From: Alcanivorax limicola
GTDB lineage: Bacteria > Pseudomonadota > Gammaproteobacteria > Pseudomonadales > Alcanivoracaceae
Length of the DNA: 64,000 bases
Assembly: GCF_019931215.1 (NCBI RefSeq)
Contig: NZ_JAIOUB010000001.1
Location: 1,085,955 to 1,149,954 of the forward strand
Direction: 5' to 3'
The stretch's first letter is position 1, and every line of letters starts with the position of its first letter. A program made the translations under genes and the position numbers. Below the pieces are notes generated by a model, which saw nothing but the letters and a program-made list of their open reading frames with translations, searched no databases and was not told where the DNA came from. Shown in pieces: positions 29,299 through 37,117 of the stretch.

Positions 29299-30090
29299 TT
29301 ATTCGTTCAGCGACCAGTCGTAATCCAGATAGCGCACGCTGAAATTACCGCGTCGTAATTGCGCCTGCACCGCCTCGTCATCACTGAACAACACCGCGTA
29401 ACCCGCAAGCCATTTCTTCAGGCTGCCGGCAGCCTTGTCAAAATCTTCGCTGTACCAGCGAAAAATGCTCGATACCGCCAGGCGTTCGCGGTCGGCTTCC
29501 CAGCGATTGCGCGTGCGGTCCCGCAGAAAACGTTCCGTGGCATCCTCGAGTTGCGCGTCCAGCTGTTCGGCAACGTAAGGCTCGTCGCGTAGCGCCGGGC
29601 AACCCACTGACGCGCAGTTGACCGCAAAGTGAATGCGCGGCTCGTCATAGCGACCGGGCTCGCGAATAATCTCATGCTCCAGCTGATCCAGGTGCATGGA
29701 CTCACCCAGCAGTTCGAAGAAACGCATTTTCCAGGGGTTTTCCCAGAAGCGGCCAATGTTGCGGATGGATGCCAGCGGATAATTATCGAGTATCAGCTTC
29801 AACGTGAACGCGTTATAGGCGTTGATCAGGAAGGCCAGTTGCTGCTCTGCCTGCCACGCATCAAAGTCGTCTGCGGGCACGGCCGACAGTTGATCGAGGT
29901 AGCGCTGCAAGGACGCCGCGTCCTGCTTCAGCGCGGCATAGTCTACCGTCGAGGCGGTGCCGTCATCCTGCCAGGTGACATGCGCGGCAAGGACGTCGCC
30001 AAACAAGGCATGGCTGTGGTCGAAGCTACGGTCAGCGCCCTGCGCCAGTGGCGCGAGCAGCAGCAATGTTATCAAAAGCAGGCGTTTCAT
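29299..30090 (-). CDS. DUF547 domain protein, secreted
   Basis: A 263-residue protein with a clear signal peptide (MKRLLLITLLLLAPLAQGAD). The DUF547 core shows FLINAYNAFTLKLIL and HFAVNCASVGCPALRDEPY. Start 30090 overlaps the upstream oxidoreductase stop by 1 nt (TGATG), so translation is coupled; an upstream in-frame start would place residues before the signal peptide. DUF547 proteins often occur near redox and arsenic-methylation genes. Enzymatic activity is not established. Confidence 0.87.
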   Translation of the reverse strand: MKRLLLITLLLLAPLAQGADRSFDHSHALFGDVLAAHVTWQDDGTASTVDYAALKQDAASLQRYLDQLSAVPADDFDAWQAEQQLAFLINAYNAFTLKLILDNYPLASIRNIGRFWENPWKMRFFELLGESMHLDQLEHEIIREPGRYDEPRIHFAVNCASVGCPALRDEPYVAEQLDAQLEDATERFLRDRTRNRWEADRERLAVSSIFRWYSEDFDKAAGSLKKWLAGYAVLFSDDEAVQAQLRRGNFSVRYLDYDWSLNE

Positions 30091-32237
30091 CACGAGCGAC
30101 TCCATCGGTGAAAGCGTTCTACCCAGCGCAGCAGGCCTTGCGGCGCATGGGCTTTTTTCCATTCGCCAGCGGCAAACTTGTTCGCCTCGGCCAGCGTCGG
30201 GTAAATATGAATGGTACCCAGAATCTTGTTCAGGCCCAGGCCGTGGCGCATGGCCAGCACATACTCGGCAATCAGGTCCCCGGCATGTTCTCCGACAATG
30301 GTGACGCCCAGAATGCGATCTGTACCCTGCCGGGTCAGCACTTTGACAAAACCCTCATCCGTACCGTCGGCAATGGCACGATCCAGATCATCAATGCCGT
30401 AGCGTGTGACTTCGAAGGCCACGCCCTGCGCTGTCGCTTCCGCTTCGCTGAGCCCCACCCGGGCGACTTCGGGGGAGGTAAAGGTGCACCAGGGAATCAC
30501 GGAATAATCGACCTTGAATTTTTTCAGCCGGCCGAACAGGGCATTCACCGCCACATACCAGGCCTGGTGTGCGGCCACATGGGTAAATTGATACGGCCCG
30601 GCGACATCACCACAGGCATAGATATTGGGATAGCGTGTGCGCAGGTATTCGTCCACCGCCACGGTGCCGGTCTCGCTGAGTTCGATGCCCAGTGTTTCCA
30701 GCCCCAGCCCTTGCGTGCGGGCACGACGCCCCAGCGCCACCAGCACCTGGTCAAAGGCAATATCCCGCGCCCCACTATCACCCTCTACTGTAGCCCATTG
30801 CTCCGTACCCTCGCGGCGGAACCGCACCGCCTTGAAGCCGGTCAGCACCTGCACGCCATCGGCGGCCAGGCCTGCGGTCACTGCCGCAGCTGCATCTTCG
30901 TCTTCTTTCAATAACAGGCGTGGCGCCATTTCCACCAGCGTGACCTCGGACCCCAATCCGGCGAAGCTCTGCGCCAGCTCACAGCCAATCGGGCCACCGC
31001 CCAGCACCAGCAAACGTTGCGGCCGGCTCTGCAAAGACCAGAGGCTGTCCGACGTCAGGTAGTCCATATCCGTCAGGCCCGGAATCGGCGGCACCGCGGG
31101 TTCGCCGCCAGAGGCGATAACAATGTTTTTTGCGGTAATGCGTTGGGTCTTGCCCGCATGAGTGACATCAATTTCCCAGGGCGAGATGATCGTTGCCTGT
31201 CCCTGACGACAATCCACACCCAGTTCCGAATAACGCTCAACGGAATCGTGGGGCGCGATCTTGCTGATAACGCGCTGCACCCGCTGCATGACGGCAGCAA
31301 AATCCACCTGCCCTGCCTCGGTGGTGATGCCGTACTTGCCAGCCCCGGCGATGGTCTTCTGCACCCGGGCGCTCTTGATCAATGTTTTCGATGGCACGCA
31401 GCCGGTATTCAGGCAATCACCGCCCATGCGGTCACGTTCCACCAGCACCACCTTCGCCTTGACTGCGGCGCCGATATAGGCCGTGACCAGACCGGCGGAG
31501 CCTGCGCCTATTACGGCGATATTGGCATCAAACTTTTCCGGCTTTTTCCAGCCGGCATAGACTCTCATCGCCTGCACCCGGCCCATGATGCCCCGGGCGA
31601 TCCAGGGGAAAAGACCGAGCAGCACAAAAGCACCGATCAGCCCCGGCGACAACAGATCACCGGGGGATTCAATCACGGCCAACTGCGTGCCGGCATTTAC
31701 ATACACCAGCGTGCCTGCGAGCATGCCGACCTGGCTGACCCAATAGAAGGTCCAGGTCCGAATGGGCGTCAGCCCCATCACAAGGTTGATCACAAAAAAC
31801 GGAAACGCCGGCACCAGCCGCAGCGTAAAGAGATAAAAAGCGCCGTCCTTGCGCACGCCCTCATTGATCGGTTTCAGCCGCTCGCCGAAGCGTCGCTGCA
31901 CGCTATCCTGCAACAACAGGCGCGATACCAGAAACGCGATGGTGGCACCCAGGCTGGAGGCAAACGACACCAGCAACGTGCCCACCACCAGCCCGAAGAA
32001 GGCCCCCGCCGCCAGCGTCATGATGGCCGCACCCGGCAACGACAACCCGGTCACCGCCACATATATGACGAAGAACACCACCAGTGTCAGCACGCGATGT
32101 TCGCTGTACAGGGTCTGGAACCCGTCCAGGCTGCTGCGCAGATATTCCAGCGTGAGAAAACGCCCGAGGTCGAACCAGAAAAATACCGCCAGTGCCGCCA
32201 CGATCAGCGCCAGAATCAGGGCCTTCTGCCTGTTCAT
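30090..32237 (-). CDS. TVP38/SNARE-associated membrane domain fused to dithiol FAD oxidoreductase
   Basis: A 715-residue fusion. The first about 230 residues are a TVP38/TMEM64 (SNARE-assoc) membrane domain with several helices (for example LPGAAIMTLAAGAFFGLVVGTLL and RLVPAFPFFVINLVMGLTPI). The rest is a class-I pyridine-nucleotide disulfide oxidoreductase with FAD motif VIGAGSAGLVTAY, redox pair Cys275/Cys280 in GGDCLNTGCVPSKT, NAD motif VLGGGPIGCELAQ and a C-terminal dimer domain. Such fusions are often labelled mercuric reductase, but the C-terminal Cys pair of MerA is absent. It lies 13 bp after the radical SAM gene and overlaps DUF547. Confidence 0.9.
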   Translation of the reverse strand: MNRQKALILALIVAALAVFFWFDLGRFLTLEYLRSSLDGFQTLYSEHRVLTLVVFFVIYVAVTGLSLPGAAIMTLAAGAFFGLVVGTLLVSFASSLGATIAFLVSRLLLQDSVQRRFGERLKPINEGVRKDGAFYLFTLRLVPAFPFFVINLVMGLTPIRTWTFYWVSQVGMLAGTLVYVNAGTQLAVIESPGDLLSPGLIGAFVLLGLFPWIARGIMGRVQAMRVYAGWKKPEKFDANIAVIGAGSAGLVTAYIGAAVKAKVVLVERDRMGGDCLNTGCVPSKTLIKSARVQKTIAGAGKYGITTEAGQVDFAAVMQRVQRVISKIAPHDSVERYSELGVDCRQGQATIISPWEIDVTHAGKTQRITAKNIVIASGGEPAVPPIPGLTDMDYLTSDSLWSLQSRPQRLLVLGGGPIGCELAQSFAGLGSEVTLVEMAPRLLLKEDEDAAAAVTAGLAADGVQVLTGFKAVRFRREGTEQWATVEGDSGARDIAFDQVLVALGRRARTQGLGLETLGIELSETGTVAVDEYLRTRYPNIYACGDVAGPYQFTHVAAHQAWYVAVNALFGRLKKFKVDYSVIPWCTFTSPEVARVGLSEAEATAQGVAFEVTRYGIDDLDRAIADGTDEGFVKVLTRQGTDRILGVTIVGEHAGDLIAEYVLAMRHGLGLNKILGTIHIYPTLAEANKFAAGEWKKAHAPQGLLRWVERFHRWSRS

Positions 32238-32250
32238 AGTCGATTCCTTT

Positions 32251-33165
32251 TTATAACTCGCTGCAGGACGAACCAAACCGGAAGCAACTGTAACACCGGT
32301 GATGGCGCATCATGATGCGCTCATCGAGACTTTCCCGCAGTGTACTGCCGAGATCGTAGTGCGGATCGTCGTCAACCAGCGTACAGGCGTACACCCGCAT
32401 GCGACCCTTGTCCTTGACCACCATGCGGCTGAAGGCACACATGAACTGCGCGCGCGTTGCCTCGCTCTGGTAGGTCGTCATGCAGTGTTCGGTAATGTGC
32501 GGCGTTTCGCGCTCGGTGCCCGGGGGTGCGAAATCGGGAAACGACACCAGATGCGTGTCGTCCGGGAGGCCGTATTGGCGAAACAGCGCGCGATAGGCCG
32601 CCTCTTCCTTCTCGGTGTCTTCGTCTTCCGACCACTGGCGTGCCAGTGACACATGGAAACCCAGATCATGCAGCGCACGCATGGCACGAAACGATTCATC
32701 GAACGTGCCAACGCCCCGGCCCGCTTCATGGCGCGCAACGTCCGGGTAGTCGATGCTGATGCGGAACGACACCGGATGCGGCGCTTGCGCCAGGTGAGCG
32801 ATCTGATCCAGACGTCGCAACAATGGCCGTGTGCCGTTGGTCAGCACCAGGCAGGGACGGCGGGCGCTGGCATATTCGAGAATCTGCGGGAACTGCTTCG
32901 CCACAAACGGCTCGCCGCCAGTGAAGGAAAATTGCGCCACACCCAGCTCACAGGCCTCGTCGATCAACGGCTGTACATCTGCCAGCGTGGTCAGCCCCAG
33001 ACGGTCATCGCCGGGCTTCGAGCCCTCCAGGCAGAAAGGACACGCCAGATTGCAGGCCGTGCCCGTGTGGAACCACAGCTCTCGCAGGGCCGGCGCTTCG
33101 ATGTAACCGCGCGGCTCACCCCCGGGTGTGCGAAACCAGTCTTGCGTCTTGATCAATTGCATCAT
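32251..33165 (-). CDS. Radical SAM protein with C-terminal cysteine-rich region
   Basis: A 304-residue enzyme with the 4Fe-4S motif CNLACPFC (Cys38, Cys42, Cys45), the SAM-binding FSFTGGEPF, and barrel strands LVLTNGT and VSFRISIDYPD. The C-terminal part contains further cysteines (FMCAFS, YACTL, HRCYSCFRFGSSC) that could hold an auxiliary cluster. It is not the ArsS type, which has a CNQSCxHCH-like motif. The context between arsM and a dithiol oxidoreductase suggests an arsenic-related substrate, which is inference. The leader contains a tandem duplication of the ribosome-binding site. Confidence 0.87.
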   Translation of the reverse strand: MMQLIKTQDWFRTPGGEPRGYIEAPALRELWFHTGTACNLACPFCLEGSKPGDDRLGLTTLADVQPLIDEACELGVAQFSFTGGEPFVAKQFPQILEYASARRPCLVLTNGTRPLLRRLDQIAHLAQAPHPVSFRISIDYPDVARHEAGRGVGTFDESFRAMRALHDLGFHVSLARQWSEDEDTEKEEAAYRALFRQYGLPDDTHLVSFPDFAPPGTERETPHITEHCMTTYQSEATRAQFMCAFSRMVVKDKGRMRVYACTLVDDDPHYDLGSTLRESLDERIMMRHHRCYSCFRFGSSCSEL

Positions 33166-33199
33166 TCAACCTTTACACACAATTCAACCTTTACAACAG
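33164..33199 (-). repeat. 18-bp tandem duplication carrying the radical SAM ribosome-binding site
   Basis: ATTCAACCTTTACA occurs at 33164-33177 and 33182-33195, an 18-bp period. On the minus strand each copy reads TGTAAAGGTTGAAT, which contains the AAGG used by the radical SAM ATG at 33165. The copies fill the 38-bp gap after arsM. Confidence 0.85.
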
Positions 33200-33203
33200 T
33201 CGC

Positions 33204-34271
33204 TCAACAACAGGCCGCTGCTGCACCGTCACGTTGCGCACCGTCGTTGAAGGGCAGCGCGGTACCACATCCCTCGAAGATGCCGTAGTGGGTGTCAAAA
33301 TTACCCACGAACTCGAAGTGCTCGGCAAAGCGGGTGGCCTTGAGCATATGCCAGGTGTTGCCGCAGACCGGAAACACCTTGCCACGTTCGATCTGGTGAT
33401 GTGCATCCAGGTGAAACACCTGCGGCGAGCGCGCCACCGTGCCCCGGTAGATCACCGCCTGACCGTAGTCCTCGCAAGCCGGCTCGAGCTGGTCCAGCTT
33501 GAACAGCCGCCAGGTGGCAGAGTAGAACCGGGCCGGCGCCAGCTTCCCGGCGATGGCCGGATTCTCGATGGTGATGGGCCGGTCTTCCACCAGTCGTGGA
33601 TCGCCAAATCCTGCGGTTTTGGCCAGGTTCAGGAAATCGTTCCAGTAGAGCGCCCCGGACAGACACTCGCCATACAGCACCGGGTCCTGCATCAGTGGTT
33701 CCGGGATACGGCGGTCGGCATACACATCAGAGAAATACATCTCGCCACCGGGCTTGAGCACCCGGTGCACCTCACGCAGCACCTGCGCCTTGTCCGGGCT
33801 GAGGTTGATGACGCAGTTGGACACGACGATATCGAAGTAGTCATCCGGCAGCCCCAGCGCGTCGAGCTGCTCGATATAGCCCTGCCGGAACGACACATTG
33901 CTGCTGGCGTGGCCGAACTGCTGACGATGGTAGTCCTTGTGACGTTCGGCCACCTCAAGCTGTTCGACGGTCATGTCCACACCAACCACCTCGCCCTGCT
34001 CGCCCACCAGCGCGGAGAGCACGTAAACATCCCGGCCACTGCCACAGCCGAGATCCAGTATCCGCATGCCTTCCAGCTGCTGCGGCGCCACCAGCCCACA
34101 GCCGTAATAGCGGGTGATCACCTCGTCATGCAGCTGCGCCAGCACCGGCTTGAGCCAGTCAGGCGGTATCTGATCACAGCAGGCATTGGTTTGCAGATCG
34201 TCGCTGGATTGCAGCGTCTGGCCGTAGTATTCACGTACTTCATCGCGCATTGCGGGGTCGCTCCTGCTCAA
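33204..34271 (-). CDS. arsM: Arsenite S-adenosylmethionine methyltransferase ArsM
   Basis: This 355-residue methyltransferase transfers methyl groups from SAM to arsenite. Motif I is ILDLGCGSGRDVYVL (about 71-85). The diagnostic blocks are YYGQTLQSSDDLQTNACC with Cys31/Cys32, SNCVINLSPDK with Cys153, and LYGECLSGALYWNDF with Cys203. Cys153 and Cys203 are 50 apart, the spacing of the two core As-binding cysteines in characterised ArsM. The C-terminal domain FPVCGNTWHML and HYGIFEGCGT is also typical. It ends in Cys-Cys and heads the four-gene operon. Confidence 0.95.
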   Translation of the reverse strand: MSRSDPAMRDEVREYYGQTLQSSDDLQTNACCDQIPPDWLKPVLAQLHDEVITRYYGCGLVAPQQLEGMRILDLGCGSGRDVYVLSALVGEQGEVVGVDMTVEQLEVAERHKDYHRQQFGHASSNVSFRQGYIEQLDALGLPDDYFDIVVSNCVINLSPDKAQVLREVHRVLKPGGEMYFSDVYADRRIPEPLMQDPVLYGECLSGALYWNDFLNLAKTAGFGDPRLVEDRPITIENPAIAGKLAPARFYSATWRLFKLDQLEPACEDYGQAVIYRGTVARSPQVFHLDAHHQIERGKVFPVCGNTWHMLKATRFAEHFEFVGNFDTHYGIFEGCGTALPFNDGAQRDGAAAACC

Positions 34272-34365
34272 TCATCGTTCTTGCTGTTGCCATGGGGACT
34301 CGTACAGAGATGCATCATGTCACGATTTGTGGCATCTGAAGACAGTGTGAACGACAGAATGAAGA

Positions 34366-34402
34366 GGCGCTGTGAAGACAGCGCCAGCATACGTGCTGGC
34401 GC
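34366..34402 (-). terminator. Two overlapping hairpins downstream of desB
   Basis: GGCGCTGT/ACAGCGCC (34366-34373 with 34378-34385) and GCGCCAGCA/TGCTGGCGC (34381-34389 with 34394-34402) share GCGCC and cannot form together. They lie between the desB stop and the arsM start. No T-run follows on the minus strand, so this could be a terminator variant or an arsM leader switch. Confidence 0.45.
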
Positions 34403-34454
34403 AAGAGGGAATGACGGACAGGGCCACCCGCTGGCGGGCGACCCGAGGGGTATC

Positions 34455-35642
34455 TCAGGCGGGCTGTCGGCTGCCCGGATCCGTGCCGCCGCCGGGGAAG
34501 GACAAGCGGAAGATCTTCCAGGTCGTGGTCCCGAACTGACGGGCCAGTGAACCCTCGTTGTAGGGAATGCCATAACGGGCCGCCAGCGCCTTGACCCGTG
34601 GCGCGACCTCCGGATACCGGTTACTGCACATGTCCGGGTACAGGTGATGCTCGATCTGATGGCTCAGATTGCCGGACAGGATATGGAACAGCCGACCACC
34701 GCGGATATTGCAGGACCCCAGCATCTGCCGCAGATACCAGTGCGCCCGCGTCTCCCCTTCCACCTGCTCCACGGTGAAATTGTGTGACCCGGCCGGGAAA
34801 TGACCACAGAAGATAATGGTGAAGGTCCAGATATTACGGATGATATTGGCGATAAAATTGGCACCTGCCACCAGTGCAAACACCAGCCAGGGCGACTGCG
34901 GCACCACGAATGACAAGGGCACCGCCACGAGCAACGCCGCACCCGGCCACATCACGTAATCCTTGATGACCTGGCCGCGCACCTTGCGGCCGATATGTTT
35001 CAGCGTCGGCAGTACCTCCCGGAGTGTCTTCTTACCCTTGAGGTGATCATCAATGGCCTGCTCATGCAGCGCTACGCCTTCTTCGAAAAACAGCATCAAC
35101 AGCACAAAATACAGCGATTGAAACAGATACATCGGATGCCATTTCTGCAACGGCGTCACACGCATGATGCCGTAGCCCACATCCAGATCCTTGCCCACCA
35201 CATTGGTCCAGGTGTGATGCACCACGTTATGTGACTGCATCCAGCGATCCGATGGGCTCATGGTGTCCCACTCCCAGGTATTGGACTGCACCTCCGGGTC
35301 TTTCATCCAGTCCCACTGGCCGTGCAACACATTGTGGGCGATTTCCATGTTCTCCAGGATTTTTGCCAGCCCGAGCATCAGCGTGCCCACACCCATGACC
35401 AGCAGACAGGGCCACCAGCCCGCCAGCGCGTGCCCCCAGGCGGGCAACAGGAACAGTGACAGGTAAATGATGATACGCCCCAGCACCGCCATGCTGCGTT
35501 GTGTCTTGATCAATCGCAGGATGTACTTGCGGTCGCGCTCGCCACGCGATGCCATTACTTCCTCGCGAATCGCATCCAGCTCGCGGCCCAGTTCGGCGAT
35601 CTGGGCGTCGGTCAGATTCACAGGCAATTTTGCAGTTGTCAT
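34455..35642 (-). CDS. desB: Fatty acid (acyl-CoA) desaturase, DesB-like
   Basis: A 395-residue integral membrane desaturase with three histidine boxes of the diiron centre: NVLHGQWDW, SHNVVHHTWTN and HQIEHHLYPD. Hydrophobic helices occupy LGRIIIYLSLFLLPAW and later segments. It follows a ferredoxin-reductase gene by 26 bp, the desC-desB arrangement of Pseudomonas, where DesB inserts a delta-9 double bond into acyl-CoA. The DesB assignment is by architecture and context; an acyl-lipid desaturase of another regiospecificity is possible. Confidence 0.85.
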   Translation of the reverse strand: MTTAKLPVNLTDAQIAELGRELDAIREEVMASRGERDRKYILRLIKTQRSMAVLGRIIIYLSLFLLPAWGHALAGWWPCLLVMGVGTLMLGLAKILENMEIAHNVLHGQWDWMKDPEVQSNTWEWDTMSPSDRWMQSHNVVHHTWTNVVGKDLDVGYGIMRVTPLQKWHPMYLFQSLYFVLLMLFFEEGVALHEQAIDDHLKGKKTLREVLPTLKHIGRKVRGQVIKDYVMWPGAALLVAVPLSFVVPQSPWLVFALVAGANFIANIIRNIWTFTIIFCGHFPAGSHNFTVEQVEGETRAHWYLRQMLGSCNIRGGRLFHILSGNLSHQIEHHLYPDMCSNRYPEVAPRVKALAARYGIPYNEGSLARQFGTTTWKIFRLSFPGGGTDPGSRQPA

Positions 35643-35668
35643 GCGGTTATTCCTCTAACAGATCAGGC

Positions 35669-36811
35669 TCACAGATCCAGCTCGCAATCGCCGGCCGCCG
35701 CACATACACACGTTTGTACCGTGGCACCCACCTCGTTGATGACGGCGCCATTACGCAAGTCCCGCACACAGCCGGACAGCAATGTCGTATTACAGGTATG
35801 ACAGATACCCATACGGCACCCGTGCGGCGGGTTCATACCGGCATCCTCCGCCACGCGCAGCAGGCTGGTATTACTGTCCGCCTCAACCTCGGCACTGCTT
35901 TTGGCAAAGCGCACCCTGCCACCCACCGCATCCACAGGCACCCGGGCAAATTCCGCCCGGAAGCGCTCGATGTGCAGATGCGCGCCACGCCCGGCTTCCT
36001 CGAAATGTTCTGTCAGGGCAGCCAGCAGTGCCGGTGGTCCGCAGGCATACACCTCACGCTCACGCCAGTCAGGACACGAGGCCGCCAACTGCGCCGCGCT
36101 GAAGTAGCCCGCCCCTGCCTGCGCGGCATCCGGCACCTCATCAATATCCCGGGTGAATTGCATGAGCAAATTGTATCGCTCGTGTTTTGCCGCCAGTTGC
36201 TCCAGCTCCTTGCCAAACACCACATCAAATCTGTGTGGCGCATAATGCAAATGCACGGTGTCCGGCAGGCGCTGCTGTGCAATCAGGCTGCGCAACATGC
36301 TCATGGCCGGCGTGATGCCGCTGCCAGCGGTAATGAACAAGGGCAACACCGGCTGCGCATCCGGCAGGTAAAAATCGCCCTGGGGTAACCCTACCGGCAG
36401 GTAGTCGCCCACTTTCAGGTTGCGCACGATATGGTGGGAAATACGCCCCCCGTCAATCGCCTTGACGGTAATCGTGAAACAGCCGTCATCGCGTTCCGGC
36501 GGAGAGGAAATGGTGTAGGTGCGGGTGTAATGCTTGCCCTCCACCGGCACACCGACTCGCACATGCTGCCCGGCCCGGTGGCCCCGCCAGTTCAATCCGG
36601 GGCGCAGTGTTACCGTGCGGGCGTCACGAGTTTCATCCCAGACTGCCTCGACCCGCGCCTGCAGCTTGTGCGTACTCCATAACGGGTTGACCAGTTCAAC
36701 GTAATGCGACGTGCGCAACGGGAAAGCGAACATATCCGTCACGGTTGTCAGCCAGTGCCAGGGCGACCGGGCGGGACGTTCCGGCGGTGGCATAGCGGGA
36801 GCAGGTGCCAT
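35669..36811 (-). CDS. desC: Ferredoxin reductase electron donor for the desaturase, DesC-like
   Basis: A 380-residue flavo-iron-sulfur protein. The FAD-binding domain has HYTRTYTISSPPERD, the NAD(P) domain FITAGSGITPAMSMLR, and the C-terminal plant-type 2Fe-2S domain has CRMGICHTCNTTL with the fourth cysteine in VQTCVCAA. ATG 36811 has AGGAG 8 nt upstream. It passes electrons from NADPH to the adjacent desaturase. A TTGACA promoter lies just upstream. Confidence 0.9.
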   Translation of the reverse strand: MAPAPAMPPPERPARSPWHWLTTVTDMFAFPLRTSHYVELVNPLWSTHKLQARVEAVWDETRDARTVTLRPGLNWRGHRAGQHVRVGVPVEGKHYTRTYTISSPPERDDGCFTITVKAIDGGRISHHIVRNLKVGDYLPVGLPQGDFYLPDAQPVLPLFITAGSGITPAMSMLRSLIAQQRLPDTVHLHYAPHRFDVVFGKELEQLAAKHERYNLLMQFTRDIDEVPDAAQAGAGYFSAAQLAASCPDWREREVYACGPPALLAALTEHFEEAGRGAHLHIERFRAEFARVPVDAVGGRVRFAKSSAEVEADSNTSLLRVAEDAGMNPPHGCRMGICHTCNTTLLSGCVRDLRNGAVINEVGATVQTCVCAAAGDCELDL

Positions 36812-37117
36812 TGTTTTCTCCTTTTATTGTTCTTGACTGCATATTCCGAACTCCATAGTGGTCAGGAGCACCGGATGCTGTCAAAAGATAAATGCCCGCT
36901 TTACATAGCGTTACCCGCGCTGACAAATCCCACGCTGTCCTGTAAAGACAAAATTCAGACAGTGGCGATCGGTTGCGCCACAACATTCACTTGAAAAAAG
37001 AAAATATCACGCGTCATTATCACGTCAAAAAATGGTTACTTATTGTTATTAAAGAAGAATTTTAAATATTACGTAAAAACCTGTAGTCTGGTTTCAAATA
37101 CTGATCGGGTGAAAATA
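36812..37117. promoter_or_regulatory. Divergent desC / mltF control region
   Basis: No gene is seen in these 306 bases, which are markedly AT-rich toward mltF. Minus strand: TTGACA (36884-36879), 18-bp spacer, CACTAT (36860-36855) as desC promoter. Plus strand: TTGAAA (36991-36996), 18-bp spacer, CATTAT (37015-37020) as a weaker mltF promoter. A distant CTTTACA...TGTAAAG dyad (about 36899 and 36940) may bind a desC regulator. Confidence 0.5.
36855..36884 (-). promoter_or_regulatory. Candidate desCB promoter
   Basis: A perfect -35 TTGACA and CACTAT -10 with an 18-bp spacer on the minus strand put the transcription start near 36848, about 37 nt before the desC ATG. Confidence 0.55.

Noticed and set aside
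30090-32237. Mercuric reductase MerA
   Set aside because: No HMA domain, no C-terminal vicinal cysteines, no merR/merT/merP genes nearby.
31017-32315. 432-codon open frame opposite the TVP38-oxidoreductase
   Set aside because: Antisense to a gene with complete motifs; no family signature.
32251-33165. ArsS arsenosugar radical SAM enzyme
   Set aside because: The cysteine motif is CNLACPFC within a different N-terminal and C-terminal context; ArsS has a CNQSCxHCH-type motif and a different C-terminal domain.
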